Shown one piece after another: positions 1 through 6,097 of a stretch of 11,159 bases of DNA; the stretch's first letter is position 1; each line of letters opens with the position of its first letter. Source of the DNA: Gammaproteobacteria bacterium. GTDB lineage: Bacteria; Pseudomonadota; Gammaproteobacteria; Xanthomonadales; Xanthomonadaceae. A program made the position numbers and the translations under genes. The notes below the pieces were generated by a model. The model saw only the letters and a list, made by a program, of their open reading frames with translations, was not told the DNA's origin and did not search any database. The stretch is from positions 1-11,159 of the forward strand of contig JANYBA010000052.1 of assembly GCA_025360985.1 (NCBI GenBank). The letters are read 5' to 3'.

Positions 1-16
1 GCCGAGGAACTCGATC

Positions 17-325
17 ATGATTAGCAAAAAGACCGCCGCGGCTCGTGACGCCGGCCGTAATATCGGAGATGAACTGTTGCAGGCCATCCGTGACGTGAAG
101 ACCGGCAAGTACGGCGCCAAGTACAGCGTCGAAGCCAATGACGTGGTCAAGGCCCGCCTCAAATCAGGCCTGTCCCAGGCGCAGTTCGCCGAGGCCCTGC
201 ATATTTCCTCCCGAACTCTTCAGCAATGGGAGCAAGGACGCCGCCATCCGTCCGGGGCTGCGGAGACCCTCCTGAAGATTGTGTTCCGGCATCCTGAAGT
301 GCTCCGCGAGGTCGCAGGGGCATAG
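17..325 (+). CDS. HTH antitoxin/regulator, HigA/NadS type
   Basis: A 102-aa cytoplasmic DNA-binding protein. The C-terminal half (about residues 50-80) is an XRE-type helix-turn-helix: GLSQAQFAEAL, then the recognition helix SSRTLQQWEQGRRHPSGAA. The WEQGRR..PSGAA..LL.I..RHPEVL pattern is typical of antitoxins that pair with RelE/ParE-fold toxins (NadS/HigA-type). The N-terminal third (AGRNIGDELLQAIRDVKTGK) is the usual toxin-contacting segment of this family. A GAGGAA ribosome site at 4-9 sits 7 nt before the ATG and supports this start. Such antitoxins usually lie second in the operon, so the toxin would end at the left edge. The first 24 bases allow toxin stop codons overlapping this ATG in two frames (TGA 18-20 or TAG 22-24), but too little is present to identify it. 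The protein would neutralise the toxin and repress its own promoter. Family confident, partner inferred. Confidence 0.85.
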   Translation: MISKKTAAARDAGRNIGDELLQAIRDVKTGKYGAKYSVEANDVVKARLKSGLSQAQFAEALHISSRTLQQWEQGRRHPSGAAETLLKIVFRHPEVLREVAGA

Positions 326-366
326 CGATTCACTCACACCGAGAAGGCCACGCGAGGTTCAATCAA

Positions 367-798
367 GTGACAACTACCACCCCTCTTGAAGATGTCCGCG
401 TTCCCACCCGGTACAAGCTGGCGGCCATGTGGACGTCGGTGATGTTCCTGTACATCTACGTCGATTATTTCGAGCTGTACGTGCCGGGCAAGTTGCAGGG
501 AATGCTCGCGGGGAACATGGCGCCGCTCGGCCCCGTGACCCAGGGCGTCCTGCTGGGGACGGCAATCATGCTGGCAGTGCCGAGCCTGATGATCTTCCTG
601 TCGCTCGCGCTCGGCGCTTCCTTGACCCGATGGTTGAATATCGTGATCGGCGTTGTCTACACCGCGATCGAGCTCGCTGTCGCTTCCGGAAGCGGCTGGA
701 CTTTCTATGTTTCGATCAGCCTCGTGGAGGCGGTGCTCACCGTGCTGATCGTCTGGACCGCGTGGCGTTGGCCGCGAGCCAGCGAGAGCTTGCGATGA
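367..798 (+). CDS. four-helix membrane protein, DUF6326-like
   Basis: A 143-aa integral membrane protein of unknown function. Four hydrophobic helices are visible at about residues 18-36, 58-83, 88-107 and 111-132. The short cytoplasmic-looking N-terminus ends in RYKLAAMW, and the YIYVDYFELYVPG segment follows helix 1. This layout (aromatic helix 1, Y.D...L..PG loop, R/N before helix 3) matches my memory of the DUF6326 family, which has no known activity. The start is GTG with a GAGG site at 354-357, 9 nt upstream; a later ATG at 427 would cut into helix 1 and is less likely. The stop overlaps the ATG of the next small gene (ATGA, 795-798), so the two are translationally coupled. The preceding antitoxin ends 41 nt upstream. 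Membrane topology is clear; the DUF assignment is moderate. Confidence 0.75.
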   Translation: MTTTTPLEDVRVPTRYKLAAMWTSVMFLYIYVDYFELYVPGKLQGMLAGNMAPLGPVTQGVLLGTAIMLAVPSLMIFLSLALGASLTRWLNIVIGVVYTAIELAVASGSGWTFYVSISLVEAVLTVLIVWTAWRWPRASESLR

Positions 799-1013
799 GC
801 ATTGTCAGGGGCTTGGCGAAAGCGGCTGCGGGCGCCGGAGCCGGCGTTGCGTTGCTGACGGCGCTGCCCGTATTCGGCGCCGTGGGGGCTATCACCACCG
901 TGGGCCTTGTCGTGGGTTCAGTTCTCGGGGCGACGGCGGCCGTCGCCGACGAGGTCCTGGAAGCCAGGAAGAACAAAAAGAGCGCTACTCCCGTCGAGCG
1001 CGACAAGCCCTAG
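795..1013 (+). CDS. small glycine/alanine-rich membrane protein
   Basis: A 72-aa protein starting at the ATG that overlaps the previous stop by 4 nt (ATGA); an upstream in-frame extension would run through the preceding gene in another frame and is not credible. Residues 8-51 form a long hydrophobic stretch rich in Gly and Ala (KAAAGAGAGVALLTALPVFG, then a G..G..GATAA run), enough for a helical hairpin with small-residue (glycine-zipper-like) packing. The tail from residue 52 (DEVLEARKNKKSATPVERDKP) is charged and probably cytoplasmic. I do not recognise a named family. Overlap with the DUF6326-like gene implies the two are made together and may act together in the membrane. Glycine-zipper peptides can be pore-forming or oligomeric, but nothing here proves that. 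Confidence 0.7.
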   Translation: MSIVRGLAKAAAGAGAGVALLTALPVFGAVGAITTVGLVVGSVLGATAAVADEVLEARKNKKSATPVERDKP

Positions 1014-1033
1014 GCCTGGCCGGAATCCGCCTC

Positions 1034-1432
1034 GTGAAGCAAACAATCGGACTCGTGTCGGTGCTGGTGCCGGACTACGAGGAAGCCCTCGCCTTCTACG
1101 TCGGAATCCTTGGCTTCACGCTGGTCGAGGACTCGTTCGTCCCGGAACAGGGCAAGCGCTGGGTCGTGGTCGCGCCACCGGGCTCCTCCGAGTCGCGCCT
1201 GCTCCTGGCCCGGGCATCGACTCCCGAGCAGGTCGCGCGCATCGGCGATCAAACTGGCGGCCGCGTATTCCTGTTCCTGTACACCGATGACTTCGCCAGG
1301 GACTTCCAGAAGTACAAGGACAAGGGCGTCCCGTTCGTTCGCGAACCGAAGGAGGAAGCCTACGGCACGGTGGCGGTATTCCGGGATCCGTGGGGCAACC
1401 TCTGGGACCTCCTGCAAAAGAGAGTCGCCTGA
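1034..1432 (+). CDS. VOC-family (glyoxalase/bleomycin-resistance fold) protein
   Basis: A 132-aa single-domain vicinal-oxygen-chelate protein, cytoplasmic. Both halves of the fold are seen: N-terminal beta-alpha-beta (residues 4-33, VLVPDYEEALAFYVGILGF) and the C-terminal module ending in FRDPWGNLWDLLQK (116-129), the hallmark DP.GN.W/I..L motif. The YTDDFARDFQKYKDKGVPF segment (83-101) and EP..E.YGTVAVF are also typical. The N-terminal strand lacks the metal-binding His common in glyoxalase I-like members (IGLVSVLVPDY), so metal use and substrate cannot be assigned. The start is GTG with a weak GGAA site 8 nt upstream, 20 nt after the preceding stop. The TGA shares one base with the ATG of the following oxidoreductase (TGATG, 1430-1434), so the pair is coupled and may handle related reactive carbonyl substrates. 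Confidence 0.9.
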   Translation: MKQTIGLVSVLVPDYEEALAFYVGILGFTLVEDSFVPEQGKRWVVVAPPGSSESRLLLARASTPEQVARIGDQTGGRVFLFLYTDDFARDFQKYKDKGVPFVREPKEEAYGTVAVFRDPWGNLWDLLQKRVA

Positions 1433-2403
1433 TGAAGGCAGCCGTGATCACGCGCTATGGCTCCCCCGGCATCATCGAGGTTCGCGATGTCCCGATGCCG
1501 GTGCCGGGGCCGGACGAAGTACTGGTCCGCGTCCACGCCACGACGGTCAACCGCACCGATTGCGGCGAACTCCTGCACCCGGCGCTGATACGGATGTTGA
1601 CCGGCGGCGGTCGATCGCGCCGAACGACTCTCGGTCTGGATTTCGCCGGAACGGTCGAGGGTGTCGGCGCAGCGACCGGCTTGTTCAAGCCGGAAGATCG
1701 CGTTTTTGGCATGTGCCCGATCCGCAAGGAAGGCGCACAGGCGGAATACCTCTGCATGTCCGAAACCGGGCCGATCGCGGCCATGCCTTCGAACCTGGAC
1801 TACGAACAGGCGGTCGTTTGCGAAGGCGCGTTCTACGCCTTTCCGATCATCGAGCATTTCGCCCCGAGACCCGGCCAACGAATACTCATCTACGGCGCCT
1901 CCGGCGCGATCGGCACGGCCGCGCTGCAGTTCGCCAAGGATCGCAACGCAGACATCACCGCAGTCGTGTCAGGTCGCCACGTCGAACTGATGCGTTCGCT
2001 GCGGGCCGACCGGGTGGTCGATTATTCGACCGACGAATTCGCCCGATTGGGCCGCGACTACGATTTCGTGCTGGACGCGGTGGGCAAGCTGGGCATCGGC
2101 CGATGGCGGCGTTGGCTGAAACCCGGCGGCGTGTTTGCGGCGACGGACATCGGCCCCGGGGCGCAGAACCTGCCGCTCATCCTCTGGTCGAAAATCACCG
2201 GCAGCGGTCGGGTCGTGGTTCCCCTGGCGAAGTCCGGAAGCGGACAGGCATTCGTAACCCGGCTCAAAGGCATGATCGAAGCGGGCCGATTCGTCCCGGT
2301 CATCGATCGCAAATATCCACTTTCTGAAATCGCCGATGCCTATCGTTACGTCCAGACTGGCCAGAAAGCCGGGATCGTCGTCATCGATGTCGTCGCGGCA
2401 TGA
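1432..2403 (+). CDS. MDR-superfamily NAD(P)-dependent oxidoreductase (quinone-oxidoreductase type)
   Basis: A 323-aa cytoplasmic medium-chain dehydrogenase/reductase. The GroES-like N-terminal domain runs to about residue 125 (GSPGIIEVRDVPMP.P..DEVLVRVHA..VNRTDC, GLDFAGTVEGVG at 68-79). The Rossmann domain follows (about 130-260), with the nucleotide-binding loop YGASGAIGTAALQFAK at 154-169 and the DADRVVDY-like strand LRADRVVDYS at 190-199. The DFVLDAVGK and LKPGG..... segments are characteristic. The structural-zinc cysteine cluster of classical alcohol dehydrogenases is absent, as in quinone oxidoreductases. The start is the ATG at 1432, which overlaps the stop of the VOC gene by one base; an upstream GTG in the same frame (1390) would lie inside that gene and adds no family sequence. 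Likely a reductase of enones, quinones or aldehydes; the substrate is not predictable. Confidence 0.9.
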   Translation: MKAAVITRYGSPGIIEVRDVPMPVPGPDEVLVRVHATTVNRTDCGELLHPALIRMLTGGGRSRRTTLGLDFAGTVEGVGAATGLFKPEDRVFGMCPIRKEGAQAEYLCMSETGPIAAMPSNLDYEQAVVCEGAFYAFPIIEHFAPRPGQRILIYGASGAIGTAALQFAKDRNADITAVVSGRHVELMRSLRADRVVDYSTDEFARLGRDYDFVLDAVGKLGIGRWRRWLKPGGVFAATDIGPGAQNLPLILWSKITGSGRVVVPLAKSGSGQAFVTRLKGMIEAGRFVPVIDRKYPLSEIADAYRYVQTGQKAGIVVIDVVAA

Positions 2404-2453
2404 GTTGGTGAGAGAATTCCGGATTCCGGCATCTGACCCATAAGGAACCGCAC

Positions 2454-2753
2454 ATGAAAGACTCAATGGTCACCACCGCTTTAGAACTCCCCGGCCACCG
2501 GATCGTCCGAAACCTCGGCGTGGTGCGCGGCATCATGGTTCGGTCCCGATCCATCGTCGGCAACCTGGTCGGTGGGATACAGTCCTTGTTCGGCGGCAAT
2601 ATCACCATCTACACGCAGCTATGCGAACAAGCCCGGGCCGACACCTACGCATCGATGTGCAAGCACGCCGACGAGTTGTCGGCCAATGCCATCATCGCAA
2701 TGCGTTACGATGCCACCGAGTTGATGCCGGGGCTGACCGAAGTGCTGTGCTAA
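2454..2753 (+). CDS. ybjQ: YbjQ-family (UPF0145) protein, apparently C-terminally truncated
   Basis: A 99-aa member of the YbjQ/UPF0145 family, small cytoplasmic proteins that assemble into rings and have no firmly known function. Recognisable family features are GHRIVRNLGVVRGI (14-27), the GGIQSLFGG segment (40-48), the amphipathic helix with AR..TY..M...A (60-72) and the strand ANAIIAMRYDAT (77-88). The start is the ATG with AAGGAA 6 nt upstream (2442-2447). The family normally ends in a strand of the type ...EVLAYGTAV. Here the frame stops (TAA, 2751-2753) directly after EVLC, exactly where Tyr is expected, and the codons beyond the stop continue as GTAVVVEPV then TGA. The product therefore lacks about ten residues of its last strand unless the stop is read through. 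The gene stands alone, 50 nt after the MDR gene and 66 nt before the EamA gene. Confidence 0.85.
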   Translation: MKDSMVTTALELPGHRIVRNLGVVRGIMVRSRSIVGNLVGGIQSLFGGNITIYTQLCEQARADTYASMCKHADELSANAIIAMRYDATELMPGLTEVLC

Positions 2754-2783
2754 GGCACGGCCGTGGTCGTCGAACCGGTTTGA
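2751..2783 (+). other. in-frame nonsense codon and residual YbjQ tail
   Basis: TAA at 2751-2753 interrupts the YbjQ frame. The next nine codons read GTAVVVEPV and end in TGA at 2781-2783. A single third-base change of TAA to TAC or TAT would give EVLCYGTAVVVEPV, which agrees with the usual family C-terminus. This is either a recent nonsense mutation or a sequencing error. Confidence 0.75.
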
Positions 2784-2819
2784 TCGCCGTTTCCTGATTG
2801 CCACTGCGAGAGGACTCCC

Positions 2820-3245
2820 ATGGCTCCCTGGTTTTGGTACGCCGTCGTCGCCGCCGTCCTCTATGGCGCGCACCAGGTATTTACCCGGCTGGCTTCGGAC
2901 GGCATCGGCGACGGCCTGGGCGGCTTCGTCGTCGAAGGCACGGCCGCGCTGACCATCCTCGTCTACCTGGCATTCCTCTGGCTTTCGGGCCGCTGGGAGC
3001 AGAAGTTCACGATGGTCGGCTTCAACTACTCGGCGCTCACCGGCGTTTGCGTCGGCGCCGGCACCGTCGCCTTTTTCCTACTGTTCCAGCGCGGCGGGCC
3101 CTTGTCGGCGGTTCCCGCCATCCTGGCGGGCGGTGCCGCGATCATGGCCATCGCCGGCGTGTTTTTCTTCAACGAGAGCTTGTCCTGGCAGCGTTCGCTC
3201 GGCATCATCCTCGCCATCACCGGCCTGTTCCTGCTGCGGCGGTAA
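2820..3245 (+). CDS. half-size EamA/DMT-superfamily transporter
   Basis: A 141-aa inner-membrane protein with one EamA domain instead of the usual two. Five hydrophobic helices can be drawn: about residues 3-20, 34-55, 64-88, 92-117 and 124-140. The beginning (WYAVVAAVLYGAHQVFTRLA) and the end (PA.LAGGAAIMAIAGVFFFNE.LSW.R..GI.L...GLFLLRR) are typical of EamA half-domains, including the FFNE..S motif before the last helix. Single-domain members are expected to work as dimers. The start is the ATG with GAGAGG 6 nt upstream. It opens a run of five plus-strand genes spaced by 2-17 nt, the next being an amino-acid racemase 9 nt downstream, so the substrate may be an amino acid or a derivative; this is inferred from context only. 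Confidence 0.85.
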   Translation: MAPWFWYAVVAAVLYGAHQVFTRLASDGIGDGLGGFVVEGTAALTILVYLAFLWLSGRWEQKFTMVGFNYSALTGVCVGAGTVAFFLLFQRGGPLSAVPAILAGGAAIMAIAGVFFFNESLSWQRSLGIILAITGLFLLRR

Positions 3246-3254
3246 TCGCTCAAC

Positions 3255-3953
3255 ATGAAAACCATAGGGCTGATCGGCGGCATGAGTTGGGAATCCACCG
3301 CCACCTACAACCGGTTGATCAACGAGACCATTAAGGAACTAATGGGCGGTCTGCATTCAGCGAAAATCGTCCTGTACAGCGTCGATTTCCACGAGATCGA
3401 ACGGTTGCAGCACAACGGCGACTGGGAGGCATCCGGAGCCCTGTTGGCGGGTACCGCCCATGCGCTGGAGTCGGCGGGAGCGGATTTCCTGGTGCTGTGC
3501 ACCAACACCATGCACAACGTCGCGCCGGCGATCGAACAGGCGGTCGCCATTCCGTTGCTGCACATCACCGACCCGACCGCGGACGCGATCAAACGCGCCG
3601 GCTTCGCCACGGTCGGGCTGCTCGGCACGCGCTTCACGATGGAACAGGACTTCTACCGTGATCGCCTGCGCGACCGACACGGCCTGCGCGTACTGGTTCC
3701 CTCGCCCGGGGACCGCGACATCGTCCATCGCGTGATCTATCATGAACTCTGCCTGGGCCGGATCGAGGCGCAGTCCCGCGACGAATATCGGCGGATCATC
3801 GCTGGTCTCGCCGCGCAGGGCGCGCAGGCGATCATCCTCGGCTGCACCGAAATTTCCCTGCTGGTCGAGCAAGGCGATTCGCCGGTGCCACTGTTCGACA
3901 CCACCGCCATCCACGCCCGCGCGGCCGCCGACACCGCGCTAACATCGGAGTAG
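3255..3953 (+). CDS. ygeA: aspartate/glutamate racemase family protein, YgeA-like
   Basis: A 232-aa cytoplasmic PLP-independent amino-acid racemase. It resembles E. coli YgeA along its whole length: MKTIGLIGGMSWEST, then the GGLHSAKI...SVDFHEIE block (31-49), LCTNTMH (81-87), LLGTR.TMEQDFYR.RL (122-138), ELCLG and GCTEI.LLV (196-204). The two catalytic cysteines that form the two-base pair are Cys82 and Cys197. YgeA homologues racemise a broad set of amino acids, with preference for homoserine and similar substrates in E. coli. The start at this ATG is fixed by the family N-terminus; no strong ribosome site is seen, so translation may depend on the EamA gene that ends 9 nt upstream. The DUF347 gene begins 2 nt after the stop. 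The product would make D-amino acids for the envelope, signalling or metabolism; the exact substrate is unknown. Confidence 0.93.
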   Translation: MKTIGLIGGMSWESTATYNRLINETIKELMGGLHSAKIVLYSVDFHEIERLQHNGDWEASGALLAGTAHALESAGADFLVLCTNTMHNVAPAIEQAVAIPLLHITDPTADAIKRAGFATVGLLGTRFTMEQDFYRDRLRDRHGLRVLVPSPGDRDIVHRVIYHELCLGRIEAQSRDEYRRIIAGLAAQGAQAIILGCTEISLLVEQGDSPVPLFDTTAIHARAAADTALTSE

Positions 3954-3955
3954 CC

Positions 3956-4741
3956 ATGAATATGACCGCGAACGAAACGCCCAGCAAAGTGCCGGAAGTG
4001 ACGCTGGTGTTCTGGATCATCAAGGTCCTCGCCACCACGCTCGGCGAAACCGGCGGCGATGCCGTCACCATGTCGTGGCTGGGCGAAACCACCGCTGCCG
4101 CCACGGGATTCGGCTATTTGATCGGAACGGCGATATTTGGAGTCATCTTTCTTGCCACTGTGCTGGTGCAGATAAAGGCGAAGAAGTTTCATCCGATCCT
4201 GTACTGGATCACGATCGTGGCGACAACCACGGTTGGCACCACCATGGCCGATTATGCCGACCGCTCGCTCGGCATCGGTTACGCCGGGGGCTCGACCTTG
4301 CTGTTCGCGCTGTTGATGGCGTCGCTGTACACCTGGCATCGCACGCTCGGTTCGGTCGCGATCGACACGGTCGCTTCGCCGAAATCAGAAATGTTCTATT
4401 GGATGACGATCATGTTTTCGCAGACGCTCGGCACGGCGCTCGGCGATTGGACGGCGGACAGCGCCGGCATGGGCTACGACGGCGCCGCCATCGTCTTCGG
4501 CGCGCTCTTGCTAGTGGTGGCGCTGGCGTATTTCTTCACCAAGCTCTCGCATGTCGCGCTGTTCTGGGCGGCCTTCATCCTGACCCGGCCGCTCGGCGCG
4601 GTCGTCGGCGATTTCCTCGACAAACCCGTCGACCATGGCGGCCTGGCGCTGAGCCGCTATACCGCTTCGCTGACCATTCTGGCGCTGATGGCGATCATGG
4701 TCCTGCTTTTCAAGCAGCGACCGGCGCAGAGAGTGCACTGA
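3956..4741 (+). CDS. four-repeat DUF347 (COG4705-type) membrane protein
   Basis: A 261-aa integral membrane protein made of four copies of the DUF347 unit, each with about two helices. Each copy opens with an aromatic-Trp pair and a small-residue motif: FWIIKVLATTLGETGGD (19-35), YWITIVATTTVGTTMAD (83-99), YWMTIMFSQTLGTALGD (148-164), FWAAFILTRPLGAVVGD (203-219). All four carry an acidic residue at the same place: Asp35, Asp99, Asp164 and Asp219. Copies 2 and 3 share the stretch after it (ADRSLGIGYAGG and TADSAGMGYDGA). Helix count is about eight, with both ends probably cytoplasmic. The start is the ATG 5 nt after GGAG (3947-3950); a second ATG at 3962 is possible. The function is not established; the conserved membrane acids suggest ion or solute transport. 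It lies 2 nt after the racemase and 17 nt before an EamA exporter. Confidence 0.85.
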   Translation: MNMTANETPSKVPEVTLVFWIIKVLATTLGETGGDAVTMSWLGETTAAATGFGYLIGTAIFGVIFLATVLVQIKAKKFHPILYWITIVATTTVGTTMADYADRSLGIGYAGGSTLLFALLMASLYTWHRTLGSVAIDTVASPKSEMFYWMTIMFSQTLGTALGDWTADSAGMGYDGAAIVFGALLLVVALAYFFTKLSHVALFWAAFILTRPLGAVVGDFLDKPVDHGGLALSRYTASLTILALMAIMVLLFKQRPAQRVH

Positions 4742-4758
4742 GCGACGCCATCGCCGCG

Positions 4759-5607
4759 ATGACTTCACGTCGAACGACTTTCCTGCTGACCTTGTTGGCG
4801 ATGATTGCCTTCGCCGGAAACTCGCTGCTGTGCCGGTTGGCGCTGCAACGCACCGGCATCGACCCGGCCAGCTTCACCGGCATCCGCCTGCTGTCCGGCG
4901 CGCTGACGCTGGGCCTGATCGTGCGCCTGCGCCGCGGCCCGGACGTGGCGGGCGGGAACTGGCCGTCCGCGCTGGCGCTGTTCGCCTACGCCGCTGGATT
5001 TTCCTACGCCTACCTCAGCCTGACCGCGGCGACCGGCGCCCTGCTGCTGTTCGGCGCCGTGCAGGCGACCATGATCGGCGTCGGTCTGTGGAACGGCGAA
5101 CGCCTGCGGCCGTTGCAGACCGTCGGGCTGCTCGGTGCATTCGCCGGGTTGGGCTGGCTGTTGCTGCCCGGCCTGTCGGCGCCGCCGCTCGCAGGCTCGA
5201 CGATGATGCTCGGCGCCGGCGTTGCCTGGGGCGTCTATTCGCTGCGCGGCCGCTGCGCCGGCGATGCCACCGCCGTGACCACCGGAAATTTCCTGCGCGC
5301 GCTGCCGATGGCGGCGGTACTGGGCCTTGCGATGTTCGGCACGATTGGATTCGACCGGGCCGGCATCTTATACGCGGTCGCATCCGGTGCGATCGCCTCC
5401 GGGCTCGGCTACGCGGTCTGGTACACCGCCTTGCGCGGCCTTAAAGCCACGAGCGCGGCCAGCGTGCAGCTGAGCGTTCCGGTCATCGCGGCATTGGGCG
5501 GCATACTGTTCCTGGGCGAAGCCATCAGCCTGCGCCTGGCGGTCGCCGCGGTTGCCATCCTCGGCGGCATCGCCCTGGTCATCGTCGACAAATCCCCCGC
5601 GAGGTAG
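4759..5607 (+). CDS. EamA/DMT-family exporter (full-size)
   Basis: A 282-aa inner-membrane transporter with two EamA domains and about ten helices. Domain 1 (about 6-137) starts FLLTLLAMIAFAGNSLLCRLAL and includes the T..TGALLLFGAVQATM segment (89-104). Domain 2 (about 146-276) contains MLGAGVAWGVYSLRGR, ASGAIASGLGYAVWYTALR (208-226) and the closing GG.LFLGE.IS.RL....ILGGI motif (248-271). This pattern is that of RhaT/EamA drug/metabolite exporters, some of which export amino acids or cysteine-pathway metabolites. The ATG at 4759 is chosen because the N-terminus then matches the family; longer in-frame extensions run through the preceding gene. No clear ribosome site precedes it, so it is probably coupled to the DUF347 gene ending 17 nt before. 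RidA starts 2 nt after the stop. Confidence 0.9.
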   Translation: MTSRRTTFLLTLLAMIAFAGNSLLCRLALQRTGIDPASFTGIRLLSGALTLGLIVRLRRGPDVAGGNWPSALALFAYAAGFSYAYLSLTAATGALLLFGAVQATMIGVGLWNGERLRPLQTVGLLGAFAGLGWLLLPGLSAPPLAGSTMMLGAGVAWGVYSLRGRCAGDATAVTTGNFLRALPMAAVLGLAMFGTIGFDRAGILYAVASGAIASGLGYAVWYTALRGLKATSAASVQLSVPVIAALGGILFLGEAISLRLAVAAVAILGGIALVIVDKSPAR

Positions 5608-5609
5608 CC

Positions 5610-6095
5610 ATGGCACGAATCGAATCCCGATTGGACGAACTCGGACTGGTCTTGCCGCCCGCCTTCACGCCGCCACCGGGCGTCGTCCTGCCCTTCCAGT
5701 CGGTGCGCGTCGTCGGCCGGCGCGCGATCATCTCCGGCCATGGCCCGCAGGATGCGCGCGGCGCCTTCGCCACGCCCTTGGGCAAGGTCGGCCGCGAGCT
5801 GACGGTGGAACAAGGCTATGTCGCGGCCCGGCTGACCGCGCTGTCCATCCTCGGCAGCCTGCAACGCGCGCTTGGCGACCTCGATCGCATCAGCGCCTGG
5901 ACGCGGGTCTTCGGCATGGTCAATTCGGCATCGGGATTCAACCGGCAACCGGCCGTGATCAATGGTTTTTCCGACCTGATCCTGGAAGTGTTCGGTCCCG
6001 AGGTCGGCGCCCATGCCCGCAGCGCGGTCGGGCTCTACGAACTGCCGTTCGACATTCCGGTCGAGATCGAGGGCGAAGTGGAGCTCGCGCCCTGA
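5610..6095 (+). CDS. RidA (YjgF/UK114) family deaminase, long form
   Basis: A 161-aa cytoplasmic protein of the RidA superfamily, longer than the classic form of about 130 aa and typical of the subgroup with an extended N-terminus. The family blocks are PFQSVRVVGRRAIISGHGP (28-46), the helix LTVEQGYVAARLTALSIL (64-81), RISAWTRVFGMVNSASGF (93-110) and the end HARSAVGLYELPFDIPVEIE (135-154). Arg137 in ARSAVG is the equivalent of the substrate-binding Arg105 of E. coli RidA. That enzyme hydrolyses reactive 2-aminoacrylate and other imines that leak from PLP enzymes; some members of the long subgroup lack proven activity. The start is the ATG with GAGG 5 nt upstream (5601-5604). As last gene of the run with a racemase and exporters, it fits a role in clearing reactive amino-acid by-products. 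Its stop lies 2 nt from the convergent oxygenase stop. Confidence 0.92.
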   Translation: MARIESRLDELGLVLPPAFTPPPGVVLPFQSVRVVGRRAIISGHGPQDARGAFATPLGKVGRELTVEQGYVAARLTALSILGSLQRALGDLDRISAWTRVFGMVNSASGFNRQPAVINGFSDLILEVFGPEVGAHARSAVGLYELPFDIPVEIEGEVELAP

Positions 6096-6097
6096 GT

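Noticed and set aside
429..1013. Long plus-strand reading frame (194 codons) covering the end of the DUF6326-like gene and the small gene
   Set aside because: Its first two thirds are a charged, Arg-rich shadow of the membrane protein in another frame. Only the part from the ATG at 795 looks like a protein.
1110..2327. 405-codon plus-strand frame overlapping the VOC and MDR genes
   Set aside because: The translation is Arg/Pro/Ser-rich with no recognisable domain, as expected of a GC-rich off-frame shadow; both overlapped genes have clear families.
2419..2429. CCGGATTCCGG palindrome upstream of the YbjQ gene as an operator
   Set aside because: Short perfect palindromes of this composition are common in GC-rich DNA; no second copy or promoter box supports regulation.
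3243..3248. TAATCG as a -10 box for a leaderless racemase transcript
   Set aside because: It matches the consensus poorly, no -35 box is seen at the right distance, and the gene is better explained by coupling to the EamA gene 9 nt upstream.
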